Shown here: positions 26,555 to 34,913 of the stretch, one piece after another | Position numbering within the stretch: the stretch's first letter is position 1 | Layout of the letters: each line of letters begins with the position of its first letter | NCBI RefSeq assembly: GCF_040365005.1 | Contig: NZ_BAABWV010000011.1 | Location: forward strand, 62,001-126,000 | Direction of reading: 5' to 3' | DNA from: Antarcticimicrobium sp040365005 | Lineage (GTDB): Bacteria > Pseudomonadota > Alphaproteobacteria > Rhodobacterales > Rhodobacteraceae | Length of the DNA stretch: 64,000 nucleotides | The notes under the pieces: generated by a model | The model's database searches: none | Told to the model about the DNA's origin: nothing | What the model saw: only the letters and a program-made list of their open reading frames with translations | Program-made: the position numbers and the translations under genes

Positions 26555-27148
26555 ATGACCGATGAAACCCACCTCTCGACCCATGACAACCAAGACGCGC
26601 ACAGGCTGCACGATCCCGGCGGCAAGGTTCGCATCCGCCTGCCCGACGGGATCATCGGCGGCGCGACCTTCTCGCCCTGCGGCCGATACCGCCAGACATT
26701 GACCCGGGACTGGACACCGGATGGCGCGCGACCGCGCACCATCATGTTCGTCGGCCAGAACCCCTCTGTCGCCACGGCCGAGGTTTCGGACCCGACCTGC
26801 GACAGGGAGCTTGGCTTTGCCAGGCGCTGGGGGTTCACCCGCTACGTCAAGACCAACATGCTGGACTGGCGTGCGACCGAACCCAAGAACGTGCCGCATG
26901 ACACCGCGTTGGCCTGCAGCCCGGACAACCTGCCCGCCATTTTGCACGAGGCCGAGCAGGCCGAGGAAATCCTGATGGCCTATGGCAAGCTGCACAAGCG
27001 ATACGCGGACATCGTCGACCGGACGATCCGGGCGCTGCGGGAAACCGGTAAACCGCTCAATTGCCTGAAACTGAACAAGGACGGCTCTGCGGGGCATCCG
27101 CTTTACATCAGCAGCAAGACCGAGCGGTTTCCGTTTCCCGATCCCTGA
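26555..27148 (+). CDS. DUF1643 domain protein
   Basis: A 197-residue protein recognised from FSPCGRYRQTLTRDW, IMFVGQNPSVATAEVSDPTCDRELGFARRWG and the C-terminal SAGHPLYISSKT. The fold is thought to resemble uracil-DNA glycosylases, but no function is established. The ATG at 26555 is preferred; an in-frame ATG 81 bp upstream lies in non-conserved sequence. The 189 bp before it hold the hairpin at 26373 and nothing else recognisable. Confidence 0.8.
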   Translation: MTDETHLSTHDNQDAHRLHDPGGKVRIRLPDGIIGGATFSPCGRYRQTLTRDWTPDGARPRTIMFVGQNPSVATAEVSDPTCDRELGFARRWGFTRYVKTNMLDWRATEPKNVPHDTALACSPDNLPAILHEAEQAEEILMAYGKLHKRYADIVDRTIRALRETGKPLNCLKLNKDGSAGHPLYISSKTERFPFPDP

Positions 27149-27260
27149 CCCCGCGCGCGACGTGGTCACCGGACCGCACCTCGGGGGCAGGTGCCGGATC
27201 GTCGGGACCAAGGGCCGAACCGGCGTGGAAACCGGACACGAACGGGGATAAGGCTATGCC

Positions 27261-27701
27261 ATGACCCGTATGTCCCGATCCTGGTTTCTCGTTTTCCTGA
27301 TTGCCGGGTTTTTCCAAGGCCACCCCGTGATCGCGCAGGCAACCGAGCAGGGCCGGTGCAAGGCTGCATTGTCGGATTTCTCCTGGATGCTTGAGGAGGA
27401 CGGGCAATATCATCGCCTGAACTCCGATAGATCGGGTGAAAAACTCCATGGGCTGACATGTCGTGAAGCCGACATCGTTGACTGGTTCGAAGGGAACGCC
27501 TGGACGCACCTGAAAACCGTGTCTCCGGACGGCACGTCCTTCGGTCATGGCGCAGGTCGGTATCAGGCCGATCGCATTCTGGTGTTCTGCCTGCCGCGCC
27601 GCTTCCCGTTCAGGTGGCGAACGAATGGGTGTTTCGCCCAGGCCAGCGTGTCGTTGTTCGACGGCCGGATCACGAATCTGACTGCAGGACCCTCCATCTG
27701 A
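27261..27701 (+). CDS. Hypothetical exported protein
   Basis: A 146-residue protein with a signal peptide (MTRMSRSWFLVFLIAGFFQGHPVIAQA) and four Cys in the mature part, possibly two disulfides. I recognise no domain. Codon usage is less GC-biased than its neighbours (for example GAT and TCG/TCC mixing), which could mean recent acquisition or low expression. It may begin at 27261 or 27270. It lies between DUF1643 and the RTX gene with no operonic link evident. Confidence 0.6.
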   Translation: MTRMSRSWFLVFLIAGFFQGHPVIAQATEQGRCKAALSDFSWMLEEDGQYHRLNSDRSGEKLHGLTCREADIVDWFEGNAWTHLKTVSPDGTSFGHGAGRYQADRILVFCLPRRFPFRWRTNGCFAQASVSLFDGRITNLTAGPSI

Positions 27702-27844
27702 CACCGGCAGGCGCCTGAATGTGTCGCGCTCCCAGCGGTCGGCGCGTACCGGAAAGCATCGGTTAACCAGCCACGCCGGATTGTTTTGACCTGTAGCGGG
27801 CTTTGTGGCTGATAAAGGCGCAGTTTTTCGAGTGGAGCGACAGC

Positions 27845-28858
27845 ATGGTTTGGCTCGCGGGCTTGCTTGGCCTTGTCGCCATTGGCGGCGTGGCCATGGC
27901 TGACATCTTTTCCGACGAAGATGAGACGATCGAGGACGACACCGATGTCGATCCCGACGCCGGCCTTGCGGAAACCGCCCTGCCGCTGGACGCGGGCGGG
28001 TTCGACGGGCTCGACCTGACCGGCGGACCGGGTACCGATTTCCTCTCTGGCGGGCCGGGCGACGACCTGCTCGATGGCGGCGTCGGGCAGGATCAGCTGA
28101 ACGGATACGGCGGCGACGACCGGACCTCGGGGGGCGAGGGCGACGACATCCTTTACGGCGAGGCGGGCAATGATGCCCTGGCCGGGGGTGGCGGCGAGGA
28201 TGAGCTGCACGGCGGCTATGGCGCCGACGACCTGCAGGGCGAGGCGGGCGATGACCAGCTCTTCGGCCATGCCGGGGGTGATCTGCTGGAGGGCGGGCCC
28301 GGTGCCGACCGGCTGGACGGCGGACAGGATGACGACCTGCTGCTGGGCGGGGAGGGCGGCGACGCGCTGCAAGGCGCCGAGGGCGACGACATCCTAGACG
28401 GGGGCGCCGGGGCTGATACCCTGTTCGGCGGCTGGGGCGACGATACCCTGACCGGGGTGGAGCCGTCAGGGGGTAATCCGGCGGCAAGCGAGCAGGAGAG
28501 CGATTTCCTCAACGGCGGCGATGGCACCGACACCATCACGGCGGGGGCCGGCGACGTGGTCACCGCCGGAGAGGGGGACGACAGCATCGTGCTGGGCGAC
28601 TGGATCAGCGGCGGCCCGGGGGCCGAACTGACCGATTACGACCCCGAGGAGGACCAGCTGTTCCTGCTCTGGGACATGAAGGCAGACCCCGATCCCGAGG
28701 TCGAGGTCGTGGCCGACCCTGTGACACCCGGGTTGAGCCATATCGTGGTGAACGGCTCCGAACTGGCCAGCGTGCAGGGCGACGGCGCGGTGACGGCGGG
28801 CGACATCCTGCTGGTCGATCACGCCGATGCGCCCGGGCTGGGCCTTGCCGGGAACTGA
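27845..28858 (+). CDS. RTX-type calcium-binding repeat protein with N-terminal membrane anchor
   Basis: A 337-residue acidic protein. Residues 2–19 are hydrophobic (VWLAGLLGLVAIGGVAMA), followed by an acidic stalk (22–38) and 16 contiguous RTX nonapeptides of the GGxGxDxLx type (about residues 60–203), then three more after a linker. Such repeats bind Ca2+ in a parallel beta-roll. The C-terminal ~110 residues (LTDYDPEEDQLFLLWDM onward) resemble the end domain seen in Rhodobacterales RTX proteins. The lipobox is absent. Start 27845 is preferred over 27803 because GGAGCG precedes it. Whether it is secreted or anchored is not resolved. Confidence 0.82.
   Translation: MVWLAGLLGLVAIGGVAMADIFSDEDETIEDDTDVDPDAGLAETALPLDAGGFDGLDLTGGPGTDFLSGGPGDDLLDGGVGQDQLNGYGGDDRTSGGEGDDILYGEAGNDALAGGGGEDELHGGYGADDLQGEAGDDQLFGHAGGDLLEGGPGADRLDGGQDDDLLLGGEGGDALQGAEGDDILDGGAGADTLFGGWGDDTLTGVEPSGGNPAASEQESDFLNGGDGTDTITAGAGDVVTAGEGDDSIVLGDWISGGPGAELTDYDPEEDQLFLLWDMKADPDPEVEVVADPVTPGLSHIVVNGSELASVQGDGAVTAGDILLVDHADAPGLGLAGN
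28022..28453 (+). repeat. 16 tandem 27-bp coding repeats (RTX nonapeptides)
   Basis: Sixteen in-register 9-codon units, each with GGxGxD or a close variant, and no interruption. The units are diverged at DNA level, so this is a protein repeat rather than a recent microsatellite-like expansion. Confidence 0.9.
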
Positions 28859-28875
28859 CCGCGCCGGATTTTCCT

Positions 28876-28903
28876 TTGCATCCGTGCAGAATCCGCTTAT
28901 ACG
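28876..28903 (+). promoter_or_regulatory. Probable sigma-70 promoter for rpsO
   Basis: TTGCAT (28876–28881) and TATACG (28898–28903) are separated by 16 bp, about 115 bp upstream of the rpsO start. This leaves a long leader that could hold the S15 autoregulatory structure known in other bacteria; I do not resolve that structure. Confidence 0.5.
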
Positions 28904-29018
28904 CCCGCATCCGGTCCATCCACGGGGCAACCCACACGGGCCGGCACACTCTCCATGGGCCTGTGCTGGACGACATCCCGGCCTGCGCCATTCACTCCAA
29001 CCCGCAAAGGAGACCCCG

Positions 29019-29288
29019 ATGTCGATTACTGCCGAAGAAAAGACCCGTCTGATGAAGGAATTCGCGACCAAGGAAGGCGACACCGGTTCGCCCGAGGTCC
29101 AGGTCGCGATCCTGAGCTCGCGCATTGCCACGCTGACCGAGCACTTCAAGACCCACAAGAAAGACAACCACGGCCGCCGCGGCCTGCTCAAGATGGTTGC
29201 CCAGCGCCGCAAGCTGCTGGATTACCTCAAGGGCAAGGAAGAGGCCCGTTACCAGGACCTGATCAAACGCCTGGGCCTGCGCCGCTAA
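29019..29288 (+). CDS. rpsO: 30S ribosomal protein S15
   Basis: An 89-residue S15 of standard length: MSITAEEKTRLMKEFA, GDTGSPEVQVAILSSRI, HKKDNHGRRGLLKMVAQRR and the terminal IKRLGLRR. AAAGGAG lies 6 bp upstream of the ATG. Followed by an intrinsic terminator; pnp lies 1.8 kb further on rather than adjacent as in E. coli. Confidence 0.98.
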   Translation: MSITAEEKTRLMKEFATKEGDTGSPEVQVAILSSRIATLTEHFKTHKKDNHGRRGLLKMVAQRRKLLDYLKGKEEARYQDLIKRLGLRR

Positions 29289-29313
29289 ACCCGCTTTCGA
29301 ACCTGTTTCGATC

Positions 29314-29346
29314 AACCGCGTCCCCGCTGGGGGCGCGGTTTTTCTT
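29314..29346 (+). terminator. Intrinsic terminator of rpsO
   Basis: AACCGCG (29314–29320) pairs with CGCGGTT (29334–29340), extended by CCCC/GGGG inside, and is followed by TTTTTCTTT. Confidence 0.9.
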
Positions 29347-29408
29347 TGTGGGGCGGCCATGTGCGGCATCGGCTTGGCAACGGGGATTTGGCCGGCTATA
29401 GGATGTGA

Positions 29409-29423
29409 TGTTATACTATTACA
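29409..29423. promoter_or_regulatory. Zur-box-like palindrome upstream of the CobW/ZigA gene
   Basis: TGTTATACTATTACA is a 7-1-7 palindrome with one mismatched pair, lying 16 bp before the ATG in an AT-rich pocket. It matches the alphaproteobacterial Zur operator pattern (TGTTATA...TATAACA). With zinc present, Zur would repress the downstream GTPase gene (inference). Confidence 0.72.
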
Positions 29424-29438
29424 CTCAAAGGATGCCCC

Positions 29439-30659
29439 ATGTCTGACCCCCGCCTTCCCGTTACCGTCCTGTCCGGCTTTCTGGGGGCCGGCAAGACCAC
29501 GCTGCTGAACCGGATCCTCAACAACCGCGACGGGCGCCGGGTCGCGGTGATCGTCAATGACATGTCCGAGGTGAACATCGACGCCGACCTGGTGCGCGCC
29601 GGTGGCGCAGAGCTGAGCCATACCGACGAAACCCTGGTCGAGATGTCGAACGGCTGCATCTGCTGCACCCTGCGCGACGACCTGCTGATCGAGGTGCGGC
29701 GGCTGGCCGAGGAGGGGCGGTTCGACACGCTGCTGATCGAATCGACCGGCATCGCCGAACCGCTGCCGGTGGCCGCCACCTTCGATTTCCGCGACGAGGC
29801 CGGCGAGAGCCTGTCCGACATCGCCCGGCTGGACACGATGGTGACGGTGGTCGATGCGCGCAACCTGCTCGAGGATTTCTCGAGCCACGATTTCCTCAGC
29901 GACCGGGGCGAATCGCTGGGCGAGGCGGACGACCGGACGCTGGTTGACCTGCTGACCGACCAGATCGAGTTCGCCGACGTGGTCATCCTCAACAAGATCT
30001 CCGAGGCCGGGCCGGACCGCGCCGATGCCGCGCGCAAGATCGTGCGCAGCCTGAACGCCGATGCGCGGATCATCTGCACCGATTTCGCCGAGGTGCCGAT
30101 GGACGCGGTGATCGACACCGGGCTGTTCGATTTCGAGAAGGCCCACGAGCACCCGATGTGGGCCAAGGAGCTGTACGGCTTTGCCGATCACACCCCGGAA
30201 ACCGATGAATACGGCATTGCCTCTTACGTGTTCCGCGCCCGCGCGCCGTTCGATCCGCAGAAAATCCACGATCTGCTGAACGGTCCGCTGCCCGGCGTGA
30301 TCCGTGCCAAGGGGCATTTCTGGATCGCCACGCGGCCCGATTGGGTGGCCGAGTTTTCGCTGGCCGGTGCCCTGTCCAGCGTCAAGCCGCTGGGGAAATG
30401 GTGGGCCACCATTCCGCAGGCGCGCTGGCCGGAACACCCGCAGGCGCTGGACTATATCCGCAACCACTGGGCCGAGCCCTTTGGCGACCGGCGCCAGGAG
30501 ATCGTTTTCATCGGCAGCGGCATCGACTGGCCCGCGCTCCGTGCCGGGCTGGAGGCCTGCCTCCTGCCCGAGGCCGGGCCGGACCTCGCGGCGCTGGCCG
30601 GTCTGGCGGACCCGTTCCCCGGCTGGCGCGACGCGCGCGAGGCCGAGGCGGCCGCATGA
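29439..30659 (+). CDS. CobW/ZigA-type zinc-chaperone GTPase
   Basis: A 406-residue G3E GTPase. Walker A is GFLGAGKTT (13–21), the metal-binding CxCC is GCICC (C73, C75, C76), and the TVVDAR and ILNKIS guanine-specificity stretches follow. The C-terminal CobW domain starts near residue 255 (YVFRARAPFDPQK) and includes GHFWIATRP. The length and the long C-terminal domain fit the ZigA/ZagA group that supplies zinc to enzymes during zinc starvation. The Zur-like box just upstream supports this over cobalamin synthesis. AAAGGA precedes the start. It overlaps the next small gene by 4 bp. Confidence 0.9.
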   Translation: MSDPRLPVTVLSGFLGAGKTTLLNRILNNRDGRRVAVIVNDMSEVNIDADLVRAGGAELSHTDETLVEMSNGCICCTLRDDLLIEVRRLAEEGRFDTLLIESTGIAEPLPVAATFDFRDEAGESLSDIARLDTMVTVVDARNLLEDFSSHDFLSDRGESLGEADDRTLVDLLTDQIEFADVVILNKISEAGPDRADAARKIVRSLNADARIICTDFAEVPMDAVIDTGLFDFEKAHEHPMWAKELYGFADHTPETDEYGIASYVFRARAPFDPQKIHDLLNGPLPGVIRAKGHFWIATRPDWVAEFSLAGALSSVKPLGKWWATIPQARWPEHPQALDYIRNHWAEPFGDRRQEIVFIGSGIDWPALRAGLEACLLPEAGPDLAALAGLADPFPGWRDAREAEAAA

Positions 30660-30943
30660 GGCCGAAACGAAACGCCAACAGGGGGGCGACGCGGCTCAGG
30701 CTACGCCGCCGCACGAGCGACCCAATGCGCGACTATGATGCGCTGCCCGCCCCGCTGCGCCGCTGGGTGGCGCAGGCGGCGCGGCCCTGGTCGCCACGGT
30801 CCTGCCTGGCGATCTGGCGGCGCACCCTGTCACGCGGCGGCGACCCGGACGAGGCGATCCACCGCCTCGAGCGCGCCGAGGCCGCGATGCTGGCCCGGGA
30901 TTCCGTGCAATCGGAACCGGAACCCGGTCGCGCCCCGACCTGA
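30656..30943 (+). CDS. DUF6525 family small protein
   Basis: A 95-residue basic protein starting at the ATG that overlaps the GTPase stop (ATGA). It contains RLRLRRRTSDPMRDYDALP, the core PLRRWVAQAARPWSPRSCLAIWRR, and a C-terminal helix (AIHRLERAEAAML), a pattern found in Rhodobacterales DUF6525 proteins. Function unknown. Overlap with the ZigA-type gene implies zinc-starvation co-expression (inference). Confidence 0.75.
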   Translation: MRPKRNANRGATRLRLRRRTSDPMRDYDALPAPLRRWVAQAARPWSPRSCLAIWRRTLSRGGDPDEAIHRLERAEAAMLARDSVQSEPEPGRAPT

Positions 30944-31086
30944 GCCGTCGCGCCCCCCCTGCTATCCATCCTTTCCAAATGGCCCATTCTCCTGTATGGC
31001 CCGCCCATCTCAGACGTTGTGCCCGGACCTCGGCACTCGAATGGAAGACCACAAGGGGTCGGCGGCAATGGGGCCGCCACGCAAAC

Positions 31087-31115
31087 GGGAGACCCGGAAG
31101 GCCGGGAGTGCTCCC
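31087..31115 (+). other. Hairpin in the pnp leader
   Basis: GGGAG (31087–31091) pairs with CTCCC (31111–31115), enclosing CCCGG (31093–31097) with CCGGG (31102–31106). It ends 15 bp before the pnp start. In enterobacteria a leader stem-loop mediates RNase III-dependent PNPase autoregulation; a comparable role here is inference. The rest of 30944–31130 shows nothing else clear. Confidence 0.45.
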
Positions 31116-31130
31116 AAACAGGATACGATG

Positions 31131-33272
31131 ATGTTTAATGTAACGACGAAATCTATCGAGTGGGGCGAAGACACCCTCACTCTGGAAACCGGCAAGGTTG
31201 CCCGCCAGGCGGACGGCTCGGTCGTCGCCACCCTGGGCGAGACCCGGGTGATGGCCAACGTGACCTTTGCCAAGGAACCCAAACCCGGGCAGGATTTCTT
31301 TCCGCTGACCGTGCATTACCAGGAAAAATATTATGCGGCCGGTAAGGTTCCCGGCGGCTTTTTCAAGCGCGAAGCGCGTCCGACCGAGAAAGAGACGCTG
31401 ACCGCGCGCCTGATCGACCGTCCGATCCGCCCGCTGTTCGTCCCCGGCTTCAAACATGAAGTGCTGGTGATGTGCACCGTGCTGAGCCACGATCTGGTCA
31501 ACGATCCCGATATCGTGGCGATGATCGCCGCCTCTGCCGCGCTGACCATCTCGGGCGTGCCGTTCATGGGGCCGATCGCCGGCTGCCGCGTGGGTTACGT
31601 GGATGGCGAATACATCCTCAACCCCGAGGTCGAGGACATGCAAGGGCTGCGCAACAACCCCGAGCAGCGTCTTGACCTGGTTGTCGCCGGCACCAAGGAC
31701 GCGGTGATGATGGTCGAATCCGAGGCCTATGAGCTGTCGGAAGAGGAAATGCTGGGCGCCGTGACCTTTGCCCATGAGCAGATCCAGCCGGTGCTCGACC
31801 TGATCATCGACCTGGCCGAAGACGCCGCGAAAGAGCCCTTCGACTTCCAGCCGCCGGATTACTCCGCGCTGTTCGAGGCCGTGAAGGCCGCCGGCGAAGA
31901 CAAGATGAAGGCCGCCTATGCCATCACCGACAAGCAGGAGCGTCAGGCGGCTGTTGCCGCCGCGAAAGAGGCGATCCGCGCCGCGCTGAGCGAAGAGCAG
32001 CTTGAGGATGCGAACCTTGGTTCGGCACTGAAAAAGCTGGAATCCATCGTGCTTCGCAGCGCGGTCGTCAAGGACGGCAAGCGGATCGACGGCCGCGCCC
32101 TCGATCAGGTTCGCCCGATCGTGTGCGAAAACGGGCTGCTGCCGCGGACCCATGGGTCGGCGCTGTTCACCCGTGGCGAAACCCAGGCGCTGGTCGTGAC
32201 CACGCTGGGCACCGGCGATGACGAACAGTTCATCGACGCGCTGCACGGCAACTTCAAATCGAACTTCATGCTGCACTACAACTTCCCGCCCTATTCGGTC
32301 GGCGAAGTGGGCCGCGTGGGTGGCCCGGGCCGTCGCGAGATCGGCCATGGCAAGCTGGCGTGGCGGGCGTTGCAGGCGGTTCTGCCGGCCTCGACCGACT
32401 TCCCCTACACCCTGCGCCTGGTGTCCGAGATCACCGAATCGAACGGCTCTTCCTCGATGGCGTCGGTCTGCGGCGGCTCGCTGTCGATGATGGATGCGGG
32501 CGTTCCGCTGAAATCGGCCGTGGCCGGTGTGGCCATGGGCCTGGTGCTGGAAGAGGACGGGTCCTATGCGGTGCTGACCGACATTTTGGGCGACGAGGAT
32601 CACCTCGGCGACATGGACTTCAAGGTTGCCGGCACCGAAGAGGGCATCACCTCGCTGCAGATGGACATCAAGGTTGCCGGCATCACGCCGGAAATCATGA
32701 AGAAAGCCCTGGCCCAGGCCAAGGAAGGCCGGATGCACATCCTGGGCGAGATGAACAAGGCGCTCTCCGGCGCGGCGGACTTCTCGGTCCATGCGCCGCG
32801 CATCGAGACCATGCAGGTCCCCACCGACAAGATCCGCGAAGTGATCGGGTCCGGCGGCAAGGTGATCCGCGAGATCGTCGAAGTGTCGGGCGCCAAGGTC
32901 GACATCAACGACGATGGCATCATCAAGATCGCCTCGCCGAACGGCGAAGCCATCCAGAAGGCCTATGACATGATCCATTCGATCGTGGCTGAGCCGGAAG
33001 AGGGCAAGGTCTATAAGGGCAAGGTCGTGAAGATCGTCGATTTCGGCGCCTTCGTGAACTTCTTCGGCAAGCGCGACGGGCTGGTGCACGTCAGCCAGAT
33101 CGAGAACCGCCGCCTGAACCACCCCTCGGACGTCCTGAAAGAGGGCCAGGAGGTCTGGGTCAAGCTGCTGGGCTTCGACGATCGCGGCAAGGTCCGCCTG
33201 TCGATGAAGATCGTCGACCAGGAGACCGGCGAAGAGATCGCCCCCGAGAAGAAAGAGGAAGCGGCGGACTGA
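31131..33272 (+). CDS. pnp: Polynucleotide phosphorylase
   Basis: The 3'-5' phosphorolytic exoribonuclease of RNA decay. The 713-residue protein has two RNase PH domains (the second with NSSMA-like SSSMASVCGGSLSMMDAGVP and catalytic-metal DILGDEDHLGDMDFKVAGT), then a KH domain (KIREVIGSGGKVIREI) and a C-terminal S1 domain (GKVYKGKVVKIVDFGAFV). I chose the second of two adjacent ATGs (31131) because AGGA is then 7 bp away; 31128 is possible. The gene ends at a strong terminator. Confidence 0.98.
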   Translation: MFNVTTKSIEWGEDTLTLETGKVARQADGSVVATLGETRVMANVTFAKEPKPGQDFFPLTVHYQEKYYAAGKVPGGFFKREARPTEKETLTARLIDRPIRPLFVPGFKHEVLVMCTVLSHDLVNDPDIVAMIAASAALTISGVPFMGPIAGCRVGYVDGEYILNPEVEDMQGLRNNPEQRLDLVVAGTKDAVMMVESEAYELSEEEMLGAVTFAHEQIQPVLDLIIDLAEDAAKEPFDFQPPDYSALFEAVKAAGEDKMKAAYAITDKQERQAAVAAAKEAIRAALSEEQLEDANLGSALKKLESIVLRSAVVKDGKRIDGRALDQVRPIVCENGLLPRTHGSALFTRGETQALVVTTLGTGDDEQFIDALHGNFKSNFMLHYNFPPYSVGEVGRVGGPGRREIGHGKLAWRALQAVLPASTDFPYTLRLVSEITESNGSSSMASVCGGSLSMMDAGVPLKSAVAGVAMGLVLEEDGSYAVLTDILGDEDHLGDMDFKVAGTEEGITSLQMDIKVAGITPEIMKKALAQAKEGRMHILGEMNKALSGAADFSVHAPRIETMQVPTDKIREVIGSGGKVIREIVEVSGAKVDINDDGIIKIASPNGEAIQKAYDMIHSIVAEPEEGKVYKGKVVKIVDFGAFVNFFGKRDGLVHVSQIENRRLNHPSDVLKEGQEVWVKLLGFDDRGKVRLSMKIVDQETGEEIAPEKKEEAAD

Positions 33273-33298
33273 TCCGCAGCCTTCCGACACCCATGAGA

Positions 33299-33327
33299 AG
33301 CCCCGGCAGCGATGCCGGGGCTTTTTC
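33299..33327 (+). terminator. Intrinsic terminator of pnp
   Basis: AGCCCCGGC (33299–33307) pairs perfectly with GCCGGGGCT (33314–33322) around a 6-nt loop, followed by a T-run. Confidence 0.93.
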
Positions 33328-33350
33328 GTTTCTCACGTCCCGGTTAAGAC

Positions 33351-34076
33351 ATGCCCATGCATTCCCTGATCATCCACATGTCCAGCAGCACCGCCCGACG
33401 CCCGAATGCCGCGGCGCTGTTGCACGCGCTGCCCGACGCGCGGCTGGTCGAAGCGGTCGACGGGCGCGACCCGGCGCAGGTCACCGGCGTGACGATTCGG
33501 CCCGGCGATGCCTGTGCCCCCGCCTATCCCTTTCCGCTTTCCCCCGGCGAGATCGGCTGTTTCCTCAGCCATCGCCGCTGCTGGCGGCGCATCCTGGCGG
33601 AGGGCTGGGACTACGCCCTGATCGTCGAGGATGACCTCGCCATCGACCCGACCCGCCTGCGCGCGGCGCTGGCCCTGGTCGAGGCCCATGTCACGCCCGA
33701 CAGCTATATCCGCCTGCCGGTCAAGCCGCGCGAGAAACCGGCGCAGGTGCTGGGCGAATCGGAGGGGCTAGCGTTGATCCTGCCAAAGGTGATCGGGCTG
33801 CAGACGGTGGCACAGGTGGTCGGGCGCGGCGCGGCCAAGCGGTTGCTCGCCGCGACCGCGACGATCGACCGCCCGGTCGATACCCTGCTGCAAATGCATT
33901 GGGTCACTGGCCAGCCGGTCCACAGCCTGACGGGCAGCGGTGCGCGGGAACGCACCGCCGACCTAGGCGGCTCGACCATCCAAAAGAAAACCCGCGCCGG
34001 CGGCAAGCTGGCGCGGGAATTCAAACGGGCCGCCTATCGGGCGCAGGTTGCCCTGCGCCCGCAGCACCCGGCTTAG
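33351..34076 (+). CDS. Glycosyltransferase family 25 (LPS-type)
   Basis: A 241-residue protein with SLIIHMSSSTARRPNAAALL at the N-terminus, GEIGCFLSHRRCWRRILAEGWDYALIVEDDLAID around residues 65–102 (the EDD holds the metal-binding acids), and PVDTLLQMHW later. GT25 enzymes add sugars to lipooligosaccharide or other acceptors; the acceptor is unknown. It may start at 33351 or 33357. It overlaps the end of the convergent peroxiredoxin gene by 4 bp. Confidence 0.85.
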   Translation: MPMHSLIIHMSSSTARRPNAAALLHALPDARLVEAVDGRDPAQVTGVTIRPGDACAPAYPFPLSPGEIGCFLSHRRCWRRILAEGWDYALIVEDDLAIDPTRLRAALALVEAHVTPDSYIRLPVKPREKPAQVLGESEGLALILPKVIGLQTVAQVVGRGAAKRLLAATATIDRPVDTLLQMHWVTGQPVHSLTGSGARERTADLGGSTIQKKTRAGGKLAREFKRAAYRAQVALRPQHPA

Positions 34077-34726
34077 TCCGGGTTCTTGGCAAAACGCAGG
34101 TAGGGCAGCTTTTTGTCCAGTTTGCCGAACTTGGCCTCGGCGGCGGCGTCATCCAGCGCCAGCCCCACGATCACGTCCTGACCCGCGGTCCAGTTGGCCG
34201 GGGTGGCCAGCGGCTGCTGGTAGGTGCGTTGCAGGCCGTCCAGCGCGCGCAGCACCTCGGCAAAGTTGCGACCCACGGTCATCGGGTAGATCATCATCAG
34301 CTGGATCTTCTTGTCCGGGCTGATGATGAAGACCGAGCGCACCGAGGCGCTGTCGGCAGCGGTGCGACCATCGGGCAGGTAGGCCTCGGCGGGCAGCATG
34401 TCAAAGGCCTTCGACACCGACAGATCCTCGTCGGCGATGATCGGGAACCCGGCCTTGGCACCGGCAAAGCCCTCGATGTCGGATTTCCATTTCACGTGCT
34501 CATCGGCGCTGTCCACCGAGAGGCCGATCACCTTGGTGCCGCGCTTGGCCCATTCATCGGCCAGTTGCGACACGGCGCCGAACTCGGTGGTGCAGACCGG
34601 CGTGAAATCCTTGGGGTGGCTGAACAGGATGGCCCAGCTGTCACCGATCCAGTCGTGAAAGCTGATCTCGCCCTGGTCGGTCATGGCGGTGAAATCGGGA
34701 ACGATGTCGTTAATACGCAGACCCAT
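34073..34726 (-). CDS. 1-Cys peroxiredoxin (Prx6 family)
   Basis: Reduces peroxides in the cytoplasm. The 217-residue protein has the peroxidatic motif PVCTTE (C45, with T42), FSHPKDFTP just before it, and the family's long C-terminal domain (DWTAGQDVIV-type, here NWTAGQDVIVGLALDDAAA). The start at 34726 has AGAGGAG upstream. Divergent from an aldehyde dehydrogenase gene, sharing an intergenic region that holds a perfect palindrome. Confidence 0.95.
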   Translation of the reverse strand: MGLRINDIVPDFTAMTDQGEISFHDWIGDSWAILFSHPKDFTPVCTTEFGAVSQLADEWAKRGTKVIGLSVDSADEHVKWKSDIEGFAGAKAGFPIIADEDLSVSKAFDMLPAEAYLPDGRTAADSASVRSVFIISPDKKIQLMMIYPMTVGRNFAEVLRALDGLQRTYQQPLATPANWTAGQDVIVGLALDDAAAEAKFGKLDKKLPYLRFAKNPD

Positions 34727-34767
34727 TGTGTTCTCCTCTGGTTGAAAATCCGGTTGGTTGTTCTGTT

Positions 34768-34781
34768 CGAGACTAGTCTCG
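34768..34781. promoter_or_regulatory. Perfect 14-bp palindrome between peroxiredoxin and aldehyde dehydrogenase genes
   Basis: CGAGACTAGTCTCG is a perfect palindrome 42 bp upstream of the peroxiredoxin ATG and 132 bp upstream of the dehydrogenase ATG. Its placement fits an operator for one or both genes. I cannot assign a regulator. Confidence 0.5.
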
Positions 34782-34913
34782 TCTCGGCAGCAATGTAAGG
34801 GCTCGCAAGACGTGTTGCATCCCCTGACTTGTCCCCGCAACTCAGCGGTGACACATTGGCGCGGAATCGCTGACCGCACGGTCAGGAGAACCGCCGAGTT
34901 GGGAGAACCGGAC

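Noticed and set aside
28022..28453. 27-bp periodicity resembling a CRISPR or satellite array
   Set aside because: The units are diverged at DNA level, have no spacers, and translate in frame to RTX nonapeptides.
30735..31127. N-terminal extension of pnp
   Set aside because: It overlaps the DUF6525 gene in another frame and lies upstream of the conserved MFNVTTK start with AGGA.
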